DNA of 64,000 nt from Pseudomonas sp. LS44 (GCF_024730785.1 NZ_CP102830.1:4068001-4132000), one strand, 5' to 3'. Shown: positions 18,398 to 27,241, counted from the stretch's first letter. Made by a program: numbers and translations. The notes: generated from the letters alone by a model not told the origin.

Positions 18398-19132
18398 ATG
18401 CGCTGTCAACCAGAACGCGGACACCTGGTTTACATCTGGACAAAAAACAATCAATTCTGCGCATTATGCGACGAACCGTCAGGGGTCGAGCGGGACTTAT
18501 GCGGCCCCTGCGAAGACGAACTGCCGTGGTTGCATGACCAATGCAGCATCTGCGCCCTGCCCCTGTTGGTCGACGGAATGGCCTGCGGCGAATGCCTGCA
18601 ACGGCCGCCTGCCTTCACCCGAGTGGAAACGCCCTGGCGCTATGACTTCCCGCTCGATGCTCTGGTCACACGCTTCAAGCACCAGGGCAAATGGCCGCTC
18701 GGCCGCTTGCTCGCCGATGGCCTGGCCCGCCACCTGTTGCACGCTTACGGTGAAGGCCTGCCACGCCCGGACTGCCTGTTGCCGGTGCCGCTGGCCAAGC
18801 GACGCCTGCGTCAGCGCGGCTTCAACCAGGCGACGTTACTGGCCCGCTGGCTGGGCGCGCAGCTACAGCTGCCCGTCGACGAACAGCTACTCCGACGTAC
18901 GCTGGAAACCCCGCCCCAGCAGGATCTGGATGCCGCCACCCGGCAGCGCAACCTGCGCAAGGCGTTCGCCCTGAGCCATCAGGTCGAGCTGCGCGGCCGG
19001 CATGTGGCGCTGGTCGACGATGTACTGACCACCGGCGCCACCACGCAGAGCCTGGCGCGCTTACTGCGCAAGGCCGGCGCGGCGCGGGTCGATGTGTATT
19101 GTCTGGCGCGCACGGCCAAACCCGGCGATTGA
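18398..19132 (+). CDS. comF: ComF-family phosphoribosyltransferase-like protein
   Basis: 244 residues. The N-terminal part has two zinc-ribbon-like pairs (CALC...CGPC and CSIC...CGEC). The C-terminal half is a type I phosphoribosyltransferase fold with the PRPP loop VALVDDVLTTGATT. ComF proteins support natural DNA uptake where studied; enzymatic activity is not established. The ATG at 18398 has AGGGAAG before it. No later in-frame ATG, GTG or TTG occurs before the first Cys pair, so this start stands even though it overlaps the BirA site. Divergent from bioB. Confidence 0.85.
   Translation: MRCQPERGHLVYIWTKNNQFCALCDEPSGVERDLCGPCEDELPWLHDQCSICALPLLVDGMACGECLQRPPAFTRVETPWRYDFPLDALVTRFKHQGKWPLGRLLADGLARHLLHAYGEGLPRPDCLLPVPLAKRRLRQRGFNQATLLARWLGAQLQLPVDEQLLRRTLETPPQQDLDAATRQRNLRKAFALSHQVELRGRHVALVDDVLTTGATTQSLARLLRKAGAARVDVYCLARTAKPGD
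18404..18434. promoter_or_regulatory. BirA-type biotin operator
   Basis: TGTCAACC (18404-18411), 15 bases, GGTTTACA (18427-18434) matches the bacterial biotin-repressor operator TTGTAAACC-N14-16-GGTTTACAA with one change in the first half-site. It sits about 95-125 bases upstream of bioB, overlapping the first codons of comF. Known role in relatives: BirA with biotinyl-AMP represses bioB transcription here. Confidence 0.75.
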
Positions 19133-19207
19133 AGGCGGGGCGATTGACGCCTGGGGCGATTCCGGCAACCCTCGACGGCTACTTCCTCGGTTATCGACAT
19201 TGCTGCC

Positions 19208-19972
19208 ATGTCCGTCCTCACCACCCTCGCCCAGCACATCAGCCGCCGTCCGCAACGCATGGCGCTGCTCGAACAGATCGCCGTGCAAGGCTCGATCACC
19301 CGCGCGGCCAAGGCCGCCGGGCTGAGTTACAAGGCGGCCTGGGACGCCATCGACGAACTCAACAACCTGGCGGAACAGCCGCTGGTCGAGCGCACCGTGG
19401 GTGGCCGTGGCGGTGGTGGCGCGCGCCTGTCGGCGGAAGGCGAACGCCTGCTGGCCCTCTATCAGCGCCTGGAAGCCTTGCGGGCGCAGGTGCTGCAGGC
19501 CGCCGAGAGTGATGCCGACCTGCAAGTACTCGGGCGACTGATGCTCAAGACCAGCGCGCGCAACCAACTCAGCGGCCGGGTCAGCGCGATTCGCGCGCAA
19601 GGCCGCAACGACCTGATCGACATAGAACTGCCTGGCGGTCTGCGCCTCACCGCGCAGATCACCCATCACAGCACCGAGCGCCTTGAGTTGCAGGCCGAGT
19701 CCACCGTGGTCGCGCTGATCAAGGCCGGCTGGGTCACGCTGCAACCGCTGAGCGCCACAGCGCCGGCCGAACTCAACCAGCTGCAGGGGCGGATCGACGA
19801 GATCACCGCCGATCCCGAGGGGCCCAGCGAGGTGCGCATCGGCCTGCCCAGCGGGCAGACCCTGTACGCCTTGATCGAGGCCGGACGGCTGGCCGGCTTC
19901 GGTTTGCAGCTCGGCGATCCGGTGCGCGCCCTGTTTGCCTCGGGCCAGGTATTGCTCGGCACCCAGCTCTAG
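19208..19972 (+). CDS. modE: ModE-type molybdate-responsive regulator
   Basis: 254 residues with a LysR-like winged helix at the N-terminus (ITRAAKAAGLSYKAAWDAIDELNNL) and two Mop/TOBE domains (TSARNQLSGRVSAIRAQGRNDLIDIEL and a second copy to residue 190, with a third related stretch to the C-terminus). ModE binds molybdate through its TOBE domains and then represses molybdate transport genes. No mod transport genes are in the window, so it acts at a distance, or its partner genes lie elsewhere. A TTTGGCGGTG-like match to a ModE operator was not seen nearby. Confidence 0.85.
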   Translation: MSVLTTLAQHISRRPQRMALLEQIAVQGSITRAAKAAGLSYKAAWDAIDELNNLAEQPLVERTVGGRGGGGARLSAEGERLLALYQRLEALRAQVLQAAESDADLQVLGRLMLKTSARNQLSGRVSAIRAQGRNDLIDIELPGGLRLTAQITHHSTERLELQAESTVVALIKAGWVTLQPLSATAPAELNQLQGRIDEITADPEGPSEVRIGLPSGQTLYALIEAGRLAGFGLQLGDPVRALFASGQVLLGTQL

Positions 19973-20058
19973 AACCGCGCGCGACGGCTGCGCAAGCCTG
20001 GACGCGAGCGGCGTGCGATGCGCGTACACTGGGGCGCCCCACGCTGCGGAATCGCCCG

Positions 20059-21033
20059 ATGCCTCATCCATTTGCCGCCCTGACGCCTGACCTGGTGCTC
20101 GATGCCGTCGAGAGCCTGGGCTTCGTCAGCGACGCCCGCGTGCTGGCCCTGAACAGTTACGAAAACCGCGTCTACCAGGTGGGCATCGACGAAAGCCAGC
20201 CGCTGATCGCCAAGTTCTATCGGCCGCAGCGCTGGAGCGATGCGGCGATCCGCGAGGAACATCAGTTCAGCTTCGAGCTGGCCGAGTGCGACGTGCCGGT
20301 GGTGGCGCCGCTACTGCGCGACGGCGAGAGCCTGTTCGAACACGCCGGCTTTCGTTTCGCGCTCTTCCCCCGGCGTGGCGGGCGGGCGCCGGAGCCCGGC
20401 AATCTCGACCAGTTGTATCGCCTCGGCCAATTGCTCGGCCGTGCGCACGCGGTCGGTGCCAGCCGGCCGTTCCAGCACCGCGAAGCGCTGGCGGTGCAGA
20501 ACTTCGGCCACGACTCGCTGGCCACTCTGCTGGATGGCGGCTTCATCCCACGCAGCCTGTTGCCAGCCTACGAGTCGGTGGCGCGCGATCTGCTCGGCAA
20601 AGTCGAAGCGCTGTACGCGCGCAGCACCTTCACCAGCATCCGCCTGCATGGCGACTGCCATCCCGGCAACCTGCTGTGCCGAGACGACACCTTCCATATC
20701 GTCGACCTCGACGACTGCCGCATGGGCCCAGCGGTACAGGACTTGTGGATGATGCTCGCCGGCGACCGCCACGAGCGCTTGTCGCAGGTCGCCGAGCTGA
20801 TTGATGGCTATCAGGAATTCCACGATTTCGAGTCACGCCAGCTACCGCTGATCGAGGGGCTGCGCGCCTTGCGCCTGATGCATTACAGCGCCTGGTTGGC
20901 GCGCCGCTGGGACGACCCGGCCTTCCCCATGAGCTTTCCCTGGTTCGGCAGCGAGCGCTACTGGGGTGAGCAGATTCTGGTTCTACGTGAGCAGATGGCG
21001 GCTCTCGACGAAGAGCCGCTGCGGCTGTTTTAA
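20059..21033 (+). CDS. srkA: stress response kinase A (YihE/SrkA family)
   Basis: A 324-residue protein kinase-like enzyme of the aminoglycoside phosphotransferase fold. LHGDCHPGNLL supplies the catalytic Asp and Asn, and HIVDLDDCRMGPAVQDLW the metal-binding Asp. The N-terminus, including LNSYENRVYQVGID, is diagnostic for SrkA. In E. coli this Ser/Thr kinase counteracts MazF-linked death under stress. It is read alone, 86 bases after the ModE gene. Confidence 0.9.
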   Translation: MPHPFAALTPDLVLDAVESLGFVSDARVLALNSYENRVYQVGIDESQPLIAKFYRPQRWSDAAIREEHQFSFELAECDVPVVAPLLRDGESLFEHAGFRFALFPRRGGRAPEPGNLDQLYRLGQLLGRAHAVGASRPFQHREALAVQNFGHDSLATLLDGGFIPRSLLPAYESVARDLLGKVEALYARSTFTSIRLHGDCHPGNLLCRDDTFHIVDLDDCRMGPAVQDLWMMLAGDRHERLSQVAELIDGYQEFHDFESRQLPLIEGLRALRLMHYSAWLARRWDDPAFPMSFPWFGSERYWGEQILVLREQMAALDEEPLRLF

Positions 21034-21099
21034 GGGCGCCATTAGCGGACAGGCGAGCTAACCTTGTTAGTCTCACCCGCTCCGCCGGAGGAGCTCATC

Positions 21100-21465
21100 A
21101 TGACCAGACTAATGCTCGCGGCCGTCGGCATTCTCGCCGCTACGGCCGGCTGCGCCGCCAGTGAAACCTACCAGACCTTCGCCGACCAGCCGCTGGTCGC
21201 CCAGGTCCACAAGGGCATGAGCCAGCAAGAGGTACAGAATATCGCCGGGGTGCCGACCGCGACCCAGGAGCGCGGCGCCGATCCGGGCAGCTGCAACGAC
21301 TACCTGCTCAGCAAGGCCGGGCGCCAGCAGGCCTACCACGTCAGTTTCGATGAGACCGGGCGGGTCGACCACACCGGCTTCCAGAGCTGCAGCGAGCGCG
21401 AGAGCGAGGAGCGCGCCCGCGCCAGCGGCGGCTACGGCGGCATGGGTGGCGGCGGCGGTTACTAG
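21100..21465 (+). CDS. OsmE-like lipoprotein (paralogue 1)
   Basis: 121 residues. The start is ATG at 21100 with GGAGGAG upstream; an upstream TTG at 21064 was rejected. A lipobox (LAATAGC) directs lipidation at Cys. The fold is the SmpA/OmlA/BamE type: VHKGMSQQEVQNIAGVPT and the conserved CNDYLLSKAGRQQAYHVSFDETGRVDHTGFQSC match OsmE, an osmotically induced envelope lipoprotein. It has a Gly/Tyr-rich tail (GGYGGMGGGGGY) missing from the paralogue at 24558. Next gene starts 20 bases downstream, so they may be one unit. Confidence 0.8.
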   Translation: MTRLMLAAVGILAATAGCAASETYQTFADQPLVAQVHKGMSQQEVQNIAGVPTATQERGADPGSCNDYLLSKAGRQQAYHVSFDETGRVDHTGFQSCSERESEERARASGGYGGMGGGGGY

Positions 21466-21485
21466 CGCCGCGCCAGGCGACCCGC

Positions 21486-22214
21486 ATGACCCGCGCCACG
21501 TTCCGCTTCTACGAGGAACTCAACGACTTCCTCCCGGCCGAACGCCGGCGCCAGGCGTTCACCTGCATCTGCGCGCGGGCGGCGACGGTCAAGCACATGA
21601 TCGAGGCGCTCGGCGTGCCGCACACCGAGGTCGAGTTGGTGCTGGTCGACGGTGAGTCGGTGGGCTTCGAGCGCCTGCTGTACGACGGCGACCGCGTCGC
21701 CGTCTACCCCAAGTTCGAGGCCCTGGACATCAGCCCGCTGCTGCGGGTGCGCGGCCTGCGCTTCGTCGCCGACGCGCAACTCGGCGGCCTCGCCCACCTG
21801 CTGCGCATGAGCGGCTTCGACACCCTCTACGACAACCACTTCGCCGACGAGCAGATCGCCGCCATCGCCGAGCAGCAGGGGCGCATCGTCCTGACCCGCG
21901 ACCGCGAGCTGCTCAAGCGGCGGATCATCAGCCACGGCTGCTACGTGCATGCGCTGAAGCCGGCGCAGCAGCTGCGCGAGCTGTTCGAGCGCCTGGACCT
22001 GGCACGCAGCGCGCGGCCGTTCAGCCTGTGCCTGCATTGCAACCTGCCACTGCACAGCATCGACAAGGAGGAAGCCGCCGAACGCCTGCCGAGCCGGCTC
22101 TGCGCCTGCTACTCGCGCTTCTACACCTGCGACGCCTGCCACCGGCTGTTCTGGGAAGGCAGCCACTGGCGCAGTATGGTCGCCCTGCTGGGGCCGCTGC
22201 TGGACGACCGTTAG
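21486..22214 (+). CDS. Mut7-C RNAse domain protein with N-terminal ubiquitin-like fold
   Basis: 242 residues. The first 80 look like a ThiS/ubiquitin-type beta-grasp domain (FRFYEELNDFLPAERRR through DRVAVYP), and residues about 85-240 form a Mut7-C domain: DAQLGGLAHLLRMSGFDTLY, IVLTRDRELLKRR, and paired Cys motifs (CLHCN, CDACHRLFWEGSHW) that suggest zinc binding. Mut7-C is a PIN-fold nuclease domain; the catalytic Asp residues D in VADAQ and TRDRELL are present. Substrate RNA is unknown. Its stop overlaps the convergent cysteine synthase gene. Confidence 0.78.
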   Translation: MTRATFRFYEELNDFLPAERRRQAFTCICARAATVKHMIEALGVPHTEVELVLVDGESVGFERLLYDGDRVAVYPKFEALDISPLLRVRGLRFVADAQLGGLAHLLRMSGFDTLYDNHFADEQIAAIAEQQGRIVLTRDRELLKRRIISHGCYVHALKPAQQLRELFERLDLARSARPFSLCLHCNLPLHSIDKEEAAERLPSRLCACYSRFYTCDACHRLFWEGSHWRSMVALLGPLLDDR

Positions 22215-23185
22215 CCGGCCCGCAGGCCCTTCTCGCGCAACCAGGCGGGATTGAACAGACGCTGGAAATACAGACCGCCGCGGTCGCACAGCAGGGTCAC
22301 CACGGTATGCCCGGGGCCCAGCTCGCGCGCGACCTGCACGGCGGCGGCGACGTTGATCCCCGAGGAGCTGCCGAGGCACAGGCCCTCTTCGCGCAGCAGG
22401 TGGTAGACCATGTCCACACAGCACTGGTCGTCGACCTGCACGGCGGCGTCGATCGGCGTGCCCTCGAGGTTGGCGGTGATCCGCGTGGTGCCGATGCCCT
22501 CGGTGATCGAACTGCCCTCGGCCGCCAGCTCGCCACACTGCACCCAGTGGTAGAGCGCACTGCCCATGGGGTCGGCGAGGACGATGCGCAGCGCCGGGTT
22601 CTGCGCCTTGAGATAGCGGGCGACGCCGGCCAAGGTGCCGCCGGTGCCGGTGGCGCAGACGAAGGCATCGAGCCGGCCGCCGGTGTCGCGCCAGAGCTCC
22701 GGGCCGGTGGTCTCGTAGTGCGCCTGGCGGTTGGCGAGGTTGTCGAACTGGTTGGCCCAGATCGCGCCCGGCAGTTCGGCGGCCAGGCGGCCGGCGATCT
22801 TCTGGTAATTATCCGGGTCGCGGTAGGGCTTGGCCGGCACTGAGCGCACCTCGGCGCCGAGCACGCGCAACAGCTCGAGCTTCTCCGGCGACTGGTTGTC
22901 GGGAATCACGATGATGCAGCGGTAGCCGCGCGCCGCGCTGATGTGCGCGAGGCCGATGCCGGTGTTGCCGGCGGTGCCCTCGACTATGGTGCCACCGGCC
23001 TGCAGGCTGCCACGGCGCTCGGCGTCGCGGACGATGTACAGCGCCGCGCGGTCCTTGACCGAACCGCCGGGGTTGAGGAACTCCGCCTTGCCGAGGATTT
23101 CGCAGCCGGTCTCGGCGCTCAGCTTGCCGAGGCGGATCAGCGGGGTGTTGCCGATGCTGCCGATGAAGCCGTCCTGAATAGGCAT
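22211..23185 (-). CDS. PLP-dependent cysteine synthase family protein
   Basis: 324 residues of the fold-type II PLP family. The Schiff-base Lys is in NPGGSVKDRAAL, the phosphate-binding loop is GTAGNTGIGLA, and the substrate loop is ATGTGGTLAGVARYL. This family joins sulfide (or a related nucleophile) to O-acetylserine; a cystathionine synthase-like or other beta-replacement role is also possible, since this sequence is not clearly CysK or CysM. The frame extends to 23227, but ATG 23185 has GGAGGTG upstream. It converges with the Mut7-C gene: both stops share four bases. Confidence 0.82.
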   Translation of the reverse strand: MPIQDGFIGSIGNTPLIRLGKLSAETGCEILGKAEFLNPGGSVKDRAALYIVRDAERRGSLQAGGTIVEGTAGNTGIGLAHISAARGYRCIIVIPDNQSPEKLELLRVLGAEVRSVPAKPYRDPDNYQKIAGRLAAELPGAIWANQFDNLANRQAHYETTGPELWRDTGGRLDAFVCATGTGGTLAGVARYLKAQNPALRIVLADPMGSALYHWVQCGELAAEGSSITEGIGTTRITANLEGTPIDAAVQVDDQCCVDMVYHLLREEGLCLGSSSGINVAAAVQVARELGPGHTVVTLLCDRGGLYFQRLFNPAWLREKGLRAG

Positions 23186-23294
23186 TGCGCACCTCCCCCC
23201 GTGCGGGGCGGGAAAGGCTGGACTCACCGTTTCAGTCTAGCCCCGCGCTCCATTCGGAGCGCTGAGTACCAGTTAAGTGTTGCGCCCAGCTTTT

Positions 23295-23391
23295 GTGGGT
23301 TAGCCGCGTAACGGCGTAACCCACCATCCATGCCACCATGGACACCGGCGTCCTGCAGGGGCGGTGGGTTACGCCTATGGCTAACCCATCC
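23295..23391. repeat. pair of GTGGGTTAGCC-type palindromes
   Basis: Two palindromes of one family lie head to head: GTGGGTTAGCC...GGCGTAACCCAC at 23295-23324 and GGTGGGTTACGCC...GGCTAACCCA at 23363-23391. The same unit recurs at 24914-24945, 25091-25126, 39193-39228 and 39260-39294. REP-like, intergenic. Confidence 0.75.
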
Positions 23392-23434
23392 GAATCGTCG
23401 CACTGCCTTCGCTCGGCGACTTTCCGTACAGCAC

Positions 23435-24328
23435 CTAACAGCCGTCCGCCTGCAGCCGCGCCGCATGCTCGAGGAACACCGCGACCGGGTCGGCACCCAA
23501 GCCGACCAGGCCGTGGCTCTGATTGACGATGTCGAGGTGGTCGAACGGGTAGTCATCGCGGATCACCCTTCCGAGGTGCGAGCTGTAGCGTCCGACCATG
23601 CCGTCGCACTGCCCGGCCTCGCGCACGAAGCTGCGGGCGAACAGGCGGCAGAAGCGGTTGGACAGGTCGAAGCGGTTGCCGCCGCGGTCGCTCAACCCCG
23701 GCTGCAGGGTGCCGGACCAGGAGTAGTAGCGCACGCCCTGCACCTCGGCGGGCCCCTCGCCGCCCCACCGCGCGGGCAGGCCCTGCGGAAACTCTTGGTT
23801 GAAGGCCGCCACCCCGGCGGTGGTCAGCGACTGGTGCGCGGCGCGGCTGTCCAGCGGCAGGGGCGGCCCGCGGTAGCCGCGCTCCAGCCAGGCCAGCAGG
23901 CGGGCGATGCCGTGCATCAGCAGGCCGATCAGACGCTCGCGCCAGCTGCCGGGCGGCGCCTGGCGGTACAGGTAATCGGCCAGCTCCGAGCCATGATTGG
24001 GGCCGGCCACCGAGGTCACCGAGGCCACCCAGTCGGGACGCAGCGCGGCCACGTAGCGGGCGGTCAACGCGCCCTGGCTGTGGCCGAGCAGATTGACCTT
24101 TGCGGCACCGGTCTGGCTGCGGATGCGCTCCACTTCGCGCAGCAGCTGCTCGCCGCACACCTCGCTGGTATGCAGCGCGGAGACGGCCACCGGATGCACG
24201 CTGGCGCCGCGTCGGCGCAAGGCCGACTCGATGCCGTACCAGTAGGGATAATCCGGCAAGCGGATGAAACCGAGCAGGCCAGGGACCAACACCAGGGGAT
24301 ACCGCGGGTTCGCTAACGATGACGACAT
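23435..24328 (-). CDS. triacylglycerol lipase-like alpha/beta hydrolase
   Basis: 297 residues. The start LVLVPGLLGF is the oxyanion hole, the nucleophile is in LLGHSQGALTARY, an Asp lies in RGGNRFDLSNR or near DDYPFDHLD, and a His follows in NQSHG. The layout is that of Pseudomonas family I lipases, which hydrolyse long-chain triacylglycerols and need a foldase. Unlike secreted LipA/LipC, no signal peptide is seen from the ATG at 24328 (GAGGATG upstream); an upstream extension has no leader either. No lipase foldase gene is nearby. It may act inside the cell or be an esterase. Confidence 0.78.
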   Translation of the reverse strand: MSSSLANPRYPLVLVPGLLGFIRLPDYPYWYGIESALRRRGASVHPVAVSALHTSEVCGEQLLREVERIRSQTGAAKVNLLGHSQGALTARYVAALRPDWVASVTSVAGPNHGSELADYLYRQAPPGSWRERLIGLLMHGIARLLAWLERGYRGPPLPLDSRAAHQSLTTAGVAAFNQEFPQGLPARWGGEGPAEVQGVRYYSWSGTLQPGLSDRGGNRFDLSNRFCRLFARSFVREAGQCDGMVGRYSSHLGRVIRDDYPFDHLDIVNQSHGLVGLGADPVAVFLEHAARLQADGC

Positions 24329-24557
24329 AGGACATCCTCGCAGAGCCGCGGACGCTGAGCGGGCGCGCGCTGGCACCGTGAATGTAGCAGCGGCGCACGG
24401 CATCCGTTGCGCGTCGGGCGGCACACGCGAAGCGAACTCCCGCCGCCTGCCAGTGTCCTCAACTAGGCTTGTTCAACCGTGCGGAGCACCGTGACGGACA
24501 GCTCCTCCAGGGTTTCAACGCGGGGTAATCCTCGCCCTCATGACAAGGAAAGACAGC

Positions 24558-24905
24558 ATGTATAAGCACACTCTTGCAGTGATTACCGTACTGGCCACCA
24601 TGGCTGGCTGCGCCGGCAAACCGGAGAACCCGGTGGACTACGTGACCTATCGCGACGCGCCGCTGGTCAAGCAGGTCGAGGACGGCATGAGCAAACACCA
24701 AGTGCTGAGCATTGCCGGCACGCCCTCCAGCGAAGTGCCGCGCACCGTGCATCCGGGCTCCTGCAACAACTACATCCTCAACAAGGAAGGTCACCAGCAG
24801 GCCTACTACGTCACCTTCGACTCGGCTGGCAAGGTCGACAGCAAGGGGTTCATGACCTGCGAGCAACATGAAATCAATCAACGCGAAGAGGACAAGCTCT
24901 ACTGA
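24558..24905 (+). CDS. osmE: osmotically inducible lipoprotein OsmE
   Basis: 115 residues, ATG at 24558 with AGGA 8 bases before it; the ATG at 24540 is less well placed. A signal peptide ends in a lipobox (LATMAGC). The mature part matches OsmE: VKQVEDGMSKHQVLSIAGTPSSEV, then PGSCNNYILNKEGHQQAYYVTFDSAGKVDSKGFMTC. Anchored envelope protein, BamE-like fold. It shares the repeat DNPGSCN-type core with the paralogue at 21100 and stands alone. Confidence 0.87.
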   Translation: MYKHTLAVITVLATMAGCAGKPENPVDYVTYRDAPLVKQVEDGMSKHQVLSIAGTPSSEVPRTVHPGSCNNYILNKEGHQQAYYVTFDSAGKVDSKGFMTCEQHEINQREEDKLY

Positions 24906-24913
24906 GCCTGATC

Positions 24914-25126
24914 GGTGGGTTACGCCTATGGCTAACCCACCCTACGGATCGCCCTCTCCTCGTTGGGGAGAGGGTTCTGTCCGCGTGGCCTGTCTGTGCC
25001 ACGGGAATCAACGCAAAGGCCTAAATGAACGGCATTACGGCACTTGCCGGGCTTTTCCATGACCATCGGTTCGCGTTGCGCGGCGCTTTTGTAGGGTGGG
25101 TTAGCCGCGTAGCGGCGTAACCCACC
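24914..25126. repeat. further copies of the GTGGGTTAGCC palindrome family
   Basis: Copies at 24914-24945 and 25091-25126 flank 145 bases that include a GAGAGGG-type repeat (about 24952-24970). This is the spacer between osmE and the convergent AsmA gene, and no gene was seen in it. Confidence 0.7.
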
Positions 25127-25171
25127 AGCAGTGCCGACCTGACCTGAGCCCGCCGAGCAGGCACAGCCGGT

Positions 25172-27241
25172 TCAGCGCGACGGCTGCGCCTTCTCCACCT
25201 TCTGCAAGCGCTGCAACAGTGGCGCGCATTGGTTCGGCTGATCGCTGCCGCTCGGGGCAACCAGCGCCAGCAAGCCGGCCGCCGGCGCCACCATCGCCCC
25301 CAACACCACCAGCCCGGCACCACGCGCCAACAACGGCAAGGTTTGCACCCCGGCTTCCGGCGACTTGAAGGTGCCGCGCACATACAGCGGCGAGCGCAGC
25401 GAGATGATCCGCACGCCTTTCGATTCCGGACGCACGCGCAGGTCCAGTTGCTCGGTCTTGAGGTTCGCCGAGCCGTCGACGTGGATGACCGCGTTCTCGG
25501 TGTCGAACACCATCAACCATGGACTCAGCAACCCGTCCTTGATGCCCACATCGGCCACCGCGCAATTGATCCGCACCGGCTTGTCGCCGAACATTTTTCC
25601 CAGCAGATAGTTGCCGACGTTGAGCCCGGCGATTTCCATCAGATCGCGGCTCACCGCACCATCGTTGATCAGCAGTTTGAGGTCGCCGTTGGCGCTGCCG
25701 AGCAGTGCCGCCACCGAATTGCCGCGCCCGCGGAGGTCCACATCGCCATTCAGCGCACCGAGACTGGTGCGCATCGGTTCGAAGCCCGGAAACAGCTGCT
25801 TCAGCTTGAACTCACGGGCCTGCACCTGCGCGCGGCCCTGCAACGGCGTCACCCCGCCGTTGAGCTGGATGCGCGCCTCCAGCCGGCCACCGGCCATCGA
25901 GAAGCGCAACGGTTCGAGACTCAGCTGGCCGTCGTTGAGCAGCAGATGGGTGGACAGATTGTCGATCGGCAGCTTGGCGCTGTGCACGATGCGCTTGCCG
26001 GTGAAACTGACGTCAGCATCCATCGCCCGCCAACGCTCGGTGCGAAATGCCTCGACCGGCAGCACCTTGTCGGCCGGCTGGCGATTGGCGACGCCGCGCT
26101 GCTGCTTGTCGGCATTCGAATCGGCGCCGATCAGCGGGGCGAGGTCGGCGAACAGCAGCTGATTAGAGGTCAGCGTCCCAGATAGCTTGGGCCGCGGCTG
26201 GCGGGCGACGAAGGTCAGATCGCCATGGATATCACTGGCGCCGATCGTCCCGTTGAATTTCTCATAACGAAACAGCGCGCCACCGGGCTCGTGCAGCTGC
26301 GCGAGCAGATGGCCATCGGTGGCATATGCCGGGGTCTCCGGCAGCGTCACGCCCGTCAGCGGATACAACTGAGCCAAGCTGCGGCCGCTGAGTTGCAGGC
26401 GCAGATCGAGGCTACCGAGGTTCTGCGGATCACGCAGGATGCCGGCGAGCACGATACGCGTGGTGCCGATGCGCACGTCGGCCTGCACCGGAAACGGCTG
26501 ACTGGCGTCATGCAGGGCCAGCAGGCCGCCGACCTTGCCAGCGCCACTCAGCGCCTGACGCTGGTAATGGCCCTTGAGTTGCCAGGCGAAGGCATAAGCT
26601 TGCGGCGCGATGCCGGCGGTATCCGCCCGCGCGGCGACCTTGGCGCCGACTAGCTGCTTGAACGGGATCGGCTCGCCGAGCGGCTCGACACGCAGATCGA
26701 GCTGGCTTTCCAGCTTGCGGTCGTCGAGATGAATCAAGCCCTGGTCGAAGCCGATCACGCCAATATCCAGGGTCCACGGGCTGGGCTCCTGATCCTCCGG
26801 CTCCCGAGCGCCAAGGTCGAAGGTCCAGGTATTGCGGCCATCGGCCAAGCGCTCGAAATTGGCCGCTGCCTCGCTGAGCTGAATGCTTGGGATACTCAAC
26901 TGCCTCCACAGCAGCGGTAGCAGTGCCAGGCGTGCCTCGACCCGTTTGAGGGTGACGAACTGCTTGCTCTTGGCCCAGCTCGGATTGCCCAGGGTCAGAT
27001 CCTCGGCGATCACATGCGGCCAGGGCAGCAGCGCGTTCCAGCCGCCACTCTGCGGCTCGCGGCGCCAGACCACAGTCAGGTTGCCATTGATGGCGAAGGG
27101 CCGATCGAGGGCGATCGAGGCCTTTTCATTGATGGTCGGCTTGAGCCGATTCCAGTCGAGGGTGGCGATCACGATCGCCAGGATCACCAGCAGTAAAACC
27201 AGCACGGCAACACTGCGGCCGAGCACGCGACGGACACTCAT
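25172..27241 (-). CDS. AsmA family protein
   Basis: 689 residues. One N-terminal transmembrane segment (SVAVLVLLLVILAIVIATLDWNRL) anchors a large periplasmic part. The start matches AsmA proteins (DWNRLKPTINEKASIALDRPFAINGNLTV), and GLNVGNYLLGKMFGDKPVRINCAVADVGIKDG near the C-terminus is the AsmA C-terminal repeat. AsmA-like proteins are thought to bridge lipid transport between the membranes. ATG 27241 is used because GGAG sits 8 bases before it; a GTG at 27247 is too close. An odd C-terminal hydrophobic patch (AGLVVLGAMVAPAAGLLALVA) is present. Confidence 0.88.
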   Translation of the reverse strand: MSVRRVLGRSVAVLVLLLVILAIVIATLDWNRLKPTINEKASIALDRPFAINGNLTVVWRREPQSGGWNALLPWPHVIAEDLTLGNPSWAKSKQFVTLKRVEARLALLPLLWRQLSIPSIQLSEAAANFERLADGRNTWTFDLGAREPEDQEPSPWTLDIGVIGFDQGLIHLDDRKLESQLDLRVEPLGEPIPFKQLVGAKVAARADTAGIAPQAYAFAWQLKGHYQRQALSGAGKVGGLLALHDASQPFPVQADVRIGTTRIVLAGILRDPQNLGSLDLRLQLSGRSLAQLYPLTGVTLPETPAYATDGHLLAQLHEPGGALFRYEKFNGTIGASDIHGDLTFVARQPRPKLSGTLTSNQLLFADLAPLIGADSNADKQQRGVANRQPADKVLPVEAFRTERWRAMDADVSFTGKRIVHSAKLPIDNLSTHLLLNDGQLSLEPLRFSMAGGRLEARIQLNGGVTPLQGRAQVQAREFKLKQLFPGFEPMRTSLGALNGDVDLRGRGNSVAALLGSANGDLKLLINDGAVSRDLMEIAGLNVGNYLLGKMFGDKPVRINCAVADVGIKDGLLSPWLMVFDTENAVIHVDGSANLKTEQLDLRVRPESKGVRIISLRSPLYVRGTFKSPEAGVQTLPLLARGAGLVVLGAMVAPAAGLLALVAPSGSDQPNQCAPLLQRLQKVEKAQPSR

